Positions 60,151 through 64,000 of a stretch of 64,000 bases of DNA are shown one piece after another. The stretch lies in NCBI GenBank assembly GCA_027186245.1, contig CP114497.1, positions 9,121,501 through 9,185,500 on the forward strand, read 5' to 3'. The notes under the pieces are model-generated. The model did no database searches and had not been told where the DNA came from. It saw only the letters and a list, made by a program, of their open reading frames with translations. The stretch comes from Coriaria nepalensis (taxonomy: Eukaryota > Streptophyta > Magnoliopsida > Cucurbitales > Coriariaceae). Made by a program: the position numbers and the translations under genes. The number at the start of each line of letters is the position of its first letter. The stretch's first letter is position 1.

Positions 60151-62345
60151 AAATAAAAAATAAAAAAATAAAATCGTACCATTTTTTTCTTTTATTTCAA
60201 TAAAATCAAACATGTTTAAACCATACACTCCATCCCCCTTTATAAATAAATAAAACTTGAAGGACACTTCATAATTAGAAATAAAAGATGCCATAAATTT
60301 GTTACTTCATTAAATATATAGTCATAATGCAACACAATGTTGTAACTTAATGACAGTCTAAAACATTGTTACAACATTTGTCCTAACAGTTTGATAAAAT
60401 TTGATCACGGTAACTTGAAATATATATATATATAGTCCAGAAGCATGATAGAATTTCTCAAAATACTTGTTATATCAAGTGACAGTTTCATGTGATATAT
60501 ACCTACGTATAAAATTTGTTTTAACAGTTTACTAAGTATGAATGTCAAAGGCTGTTACAATATTGTTCAACTCTCTAATTTTTTCTTTGAACCGATAGTT
60601 TCAAACTCTTACGACATGGGGATAGAGTCAAACAAGTAAGAATTACTATGGACTAAAAGATCGAACACGTACAAACAGCTAAATTACAGCCCAAAAACTT
60701 GTAATTGCAGCCAAATTTTCAGTAGAAAAGCGACAATGAGATAAACCTAGTCCACTCTTTATGGCAATACATGTTTAGTCATTTGAAAATTTGTGTTCAT
60801 ATTAACGTCAATTATGCACGAGGTGGTTAACCACATCATTCACAATTAGCACCATCAAGGAAGGTTCTTAATTGTGGGGTGGTGATCATAGTTTCAATTA
60901 ATGTCATATTTACAATATGCACAATTATGAATACAAAAGAATAGTATCGTGCAAATATTTACTCTTGTTTAATGCAACAAAAATAATTGTAAGAGTTTGA
61001 GTTCTTAGTGTAGGTTTTCGAAAATCTACTATTTCTAAGTACATATAGACATGGTTATCGGAGTTTTTGTACTAAAATTAGACAAATTTTGAAAAGCACA
61101 TGAAAAATGTTAATTCTTTTAGTAGGACATCTTGGTATGCTGCGTGTTGTCGTAGTTTTCGCCGATGTTGAAATCAAGTTTTCTTTAGTTATATCCGGTT
61201 TACTGGTGCCGGTTTCCGAATTCCTTTTCTAATATAGAGTTATATTAATATTTATTATGATTAATATGATTCTAAGTCGTGTTTAGAGATATGCTAAGGT
61301 CTCTAATCCATAATTTGGTCTATGATCAATTTATGTTTTTTCAATAACAGATCATTGAAATGTTAAAATGGTTAGAGATTCAGAAGGAAATTAAGAAGAT
61401 TTAGAGACAGTGAGTATATTGACATGGTCAGCCACTTCATACATCTTCGTTATATCAAGTCCAAAAATCCTACTAGCTAGGTGGTCCCTTTGATCTGATG
61501 AGCAATGAGCCTATGATCATAAAAAATGAAGATTCAGAGCTTCTTCCCATACACACAACACAACTGTCTTCATATACTGCATTCAAAACGCTTTATCTGG
61601 TTTCAAGTCTTAACAGCTGGATCCGTACCGTGTCTTTCGTACCTTCCGTATACAATAATTCATTAGGTGGGAAACAGAACCATGATGTTAAGGTTGCAAG
61701 AAAGAGACCGATGTGTGTGCATGCAATAAATGTCATGTCAAACGAAATCAAAAGTGATTGCTTTTATCTCTTTATTTTATTTTTATTTTTTATTTGGTGG
61801 GTTGCGGAAAGTTCCATGAAAGAGAGGAGAGTAAAGAAGGAAGTTGGAGGATGAAGAGGCAAATAAATTCAAAGGCGGAACATGTATTAATGAAGTCTTT
61901 TGCAGATAGGGAGGGAGGGAGAGGAAAGTTCGTAGAAGATGTAGATAAGTAGTTGTTGGAATAATGGATTATGAGGGAGATTCAGAATGCAAAGTTATCC
62001 ATTTCAGAGGTTGAGATAAGGGATGTTGGTGGGTGGTCTTTTTGTGTATATCATTAACGTCTCAATTCTTCAAAACGGCCTAGTTTTGAGTGAAATTCTC
62101 CTTATTAGATGTATTAATGTATAATGATTAAGGACACACTCGTTAGTAACTCGATCTCATTGGTAAATGAGTTTATAACATCTTCTAGCTTTTAAGTTTT
62201 AGCTGCGATAACATCCATATGTACTAGTTTATTTCCTTAGCTAATGTACATTTCAATCTCCTTTTGCTGGAATAACCGGCAGATGTCCATCCGTTCCGGA
62301 ACTGGAACGGTTAGGGCCAGTGGGCACTGGTAGATACTGATACCG
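57872..62345. other. Intergenic region upstream of the ERF gene, ~4.5 kb
   Basis: ERF upstream DNA and aminoacylase downstream DNA. Contains TA runs (58347-58364, 60117-60133), a poly-T tract (60135-60150), a (TTA)n patch (59620-59636) and general AT-rich spacer. The open frames at 59375-59711 (minus) and 61498-61952 (plus) match nothing known. I see no intact gene. Confidence 0.6.
57995..58002 (-). promoter_or_regulatory. TATA box of the ERF gene
   Basis: On the minus strand TATAAAAA, about 125-130 bp upstream of the ATG at 57871, followed by a C- and A-rich leader (CACCTTCTCTCACCCTCACC). Context and distance fit a plant core promoter. Confidence 0.55.
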
Positions 62346-62514
62346 TGATAGTACATCATCGAATGTTACTAGCAAATCTCTTTATGAGAAAGAAAGGGAA
62401 GTTGATTTCGAGAGTACCATTATTTATTCCTCACCATGCCAAGTATTTATACAGACGTTTCTATAATACAAATCACAGTGAACTGGGCATTTTTGGTAAA
62501 TGAACTACCATACA
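62346..62514 (-). mobile_element. LTR-like fragment with a degenerate primer-binding site
   Basis: On the minus strand a ~169-bp segment starts TGTATGGTAGTT (62514), includes CCAAAAATGCCC and TATAAATACTTGG (an LTR-like TATA), then a purine- and T-rich stretch, and ends CTATCA (62346). After one more base comes GGTATCAGTATC, a fair match to the TGGTATCAGAGC initiator-Met primer-binding site of copia and TRIM elements. No second LTR or coding part was found, so it is at best a truncated 5' end. It overlaps the last 42 bases of the proposed aminoacylase frame. The assignment rests on pattern only. Confidence 0.4.
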
Positions 62515-64000
62515 ACGCTGCAAGTATAAATTACTCGGAGGCTGCCTCCCGGAAGAACTCAGAGCACTGATTATGGATTCATAAACCTTTATGCCATTAA
62601 AAAATGTGGCATCTGTCAAGAACTGAAGAAAAGAAAGAAAAACATAATCACAAATTGCAAAAAATGGGAAGGGAATATAGAAAGTTGGATCTAATTAAAA
62701 GACCATATTTTGGCAGTTAGCATGATTGTGTCTAACCTCATTATGATGATGGATTAAGATAGGATAATTAATCATGGGAGAGAAACCAAGTGCAGGGATT
62801 CCCAACTGTCTCATGAACTGGGCATCAGTAGTTGAAGACAGTATTTCGGGCTTTGAAAGCTTTCCTCCAGTATCCGAGACGGCTTTCTGGAAAACGGACC
62901 ACCATGGGTTGGAATCATTTGTGGGTGTCATTAACGGCCGACCCATGTTGTCCCTTGCGAGCCCCTTCTCAATTATCTGGATGACGATATAAATCAGGTA
63001 CAAATATTACACGGAAATGAAGTATACTCTTCGAATCTATTTGAGCCTAGAGGTTTCCAAATCTATAACTTGGACCCAAAGTATATATACCATCATCAGC
63101 TAGATCTGTTTAGGCTTCTTTAGGAAGCACAAATTTTTGTTCAATTTGGATTCAAATCCAGTTTGGACCCACAATTTCCAGTTGAAGCCGGCTAAATATA
63201 ACATATGCAATATATCCAAAGAAAAATTGTGTTTTTTGGGCTAAAAAAAACACACACACAAAAAAACTGAATCACTAGAAAATGAAGAGAATCATCAATT
63301 CATCATCAACTCGCTTGGAATGTAATGTTTCTCCAAGCAGGCGCCCATTCGTCAGCAATTCTTCTCCTAATAAGATCAGGATCGGCAAAAGGCGGCAACC
63401 TAATATTAAATCCCGCCTCTGCCTCAGAAGGTTGCATGTTCATCACAAATCCCTTCAATAACAACCATCTCATGTAAACACTGTGTACAAATATATACAT
63501 ATATACGCTGTAATGAATCGAAAGCAAACATTACAGTAGGAGAAAGAATTCCAGCATTCAGAAAAACGGGATTAACCGATATGACCTCAGAAATAGCTGC
63601 TTCACCGGCCTTAACGATGTCAAACTGGCTCTCTCTGAACTTACTCATGGCCTCGATGCTCTTCATCAAATTCTCCATTGCGCTATTATAATACATTCTA
63701 GAACCATGACCAGGAGTTCCTTTAGCCCTAATAATCAAATCCCATGGCGTCCTATCAGCGTAGAAAACCCTATATTCATCTCCAGGCGATGCCTGGCCTT
63801 CGTCCATCACAAATCCGACGTTCAAGTTCTTGAACTCGAACAATTCCACGAATTTACTAATCCGATCGAATCCTCCGATCTCCTCGTCCGGGACGTACGA
63901 CACGTGAATCGTACGGACGGGATAACAGTTTCTACGTTTGAGGTTTCGTATGGCCTCCATGTACTGGACGCCAATGCATTTATCATCTTGGGTGCCGCGG
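62473..64000 (-). CDS. Aminoacylase-1 (N-acyl-L-amino-acid amidohydrolase, M20 family), 5' end missing
   Basis: Zinc amidohydrolase that removes the acyl group from N-acetylated amino acids. Partial: exons 64000-63535 (continues beyond the window), 63452-63315, 62976-62737, 62622-62473, about 330 residues of some 440. Exon A shows RGTQDDKCIGVQYMEAIRNL, VSYVPDEEIGGFDRISKFVE (catalytic and metal Glu pair), VGFVMDEGQASPGDEYRVFY and GTPGHGSRMYYNSAMENLMK. M at 63960 is internal. Exon B starts GFVMNMQPSEAEAGFNIRLP and ends ITFQ. Exon C, IIEKGLARDNMGRPLMT to HHHNE, holds the last metal His. Exon D is FLTDATFFNGIKVYESIISA then an unusual tail, RQPPSNLYLQRCMVVHLPKM plus PSSL. The second intron has a GC donor (CAA|GCGAGT), supported by phase and the conserved Q|IIEKG junction. 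The C-terminal tail is longer than the usual end after ALSS and coincides with an LTR-like fragment. Confidence 0.92.

Noticed and set aside
61498..61952. Two overlapping plus-strand frames downstream of the ERF promoter region
   Set aside because: No homology that I recognise and no splice or start context; treated as chance frames.
63424..63960. ATG at 63960 as the aminoacylase start
   Set aside because: The frame continues upstream to the window edge with conserved GTQDDKCIGVQY, so this Met is internal.

Overview
The window is nuclear DNA from a eudicot plant. It is AT-rich, has short GT-AG introns and wide gene-poor gaps full of TA, AAT and poly-T tracts, and it carries typical plant families: an auxin influx carrier, an E-type PPR protein, a thaumatin-like protein, AP2/ERF and GRAS transcription factors and a PHT1 phosphate transporter. 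Nothing is prokaryotic or organellar. The species cannot be fixed from the sequence.

Layout (exon coordinates are in the entries). Plus strand: ribosomal protein eL6 (3123-4203) and a C2H2 finger/PARP-fold-like protein (6365-7725). Minus: an At4g08210-like PPR protein (9087-11162) and a thaumatin-like protein with a predicted GPI tail (13299-14251). Plus: a LAX3-like auxin influx carrier (16641-18835). Minus: a cold-shock-domain/zinc-knuckle protein (23798-24400), the GRAS factor NSP2 with a miR171h-type site (29801-31438), and the DIS3L2/SOV exoribonuclease (37241-41505), which diverges from a plus-strand selenoprotein-K-like gene (42658-44406). Plus: a PHT1 transporter (46068-47797) and a MORN-repeat membrane protein (49629-51655). 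Minus: an ERF013/014-type factor (57104-57871) and the 3' two thirds of an aminoacylase-1 gene, cut by the window end (62473-64000).

The gaps hold two foldback (MITE-like) structures, a smaller inverted-repeat element, several local duplications, a dead glutathione peroxidase with frameshifts and stops, an orphan AHL/PPC exon fragment, and an LTR-like piece that appears to supply the last codons of the aminoacylase.

The genes do not form one pathway; a plant region is not an operon. From memory of Arabidopsis locus numbers, TLP, LAX3, SOV, MORN and ERF correspond to one run (At1g77700 to At1g77640), ERF and aminoacylase to another (At1g44830/At1g44820), and PPR, glycine-rich SELK-like and NSP2-like to a third (At4g08210 to At4g08250). 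The window therefore looks like an ancestral block whose genes were split among duplicated segments in Arabidopsis. The points most worth checking are a LAX3-like intron that contains no GT donor, a phase mismatch at SOV intron 1, the miR171h site in NSP2, and the possible LTR-derived C-terminus of the aminoacylase. I did not find a clearly new biological system.
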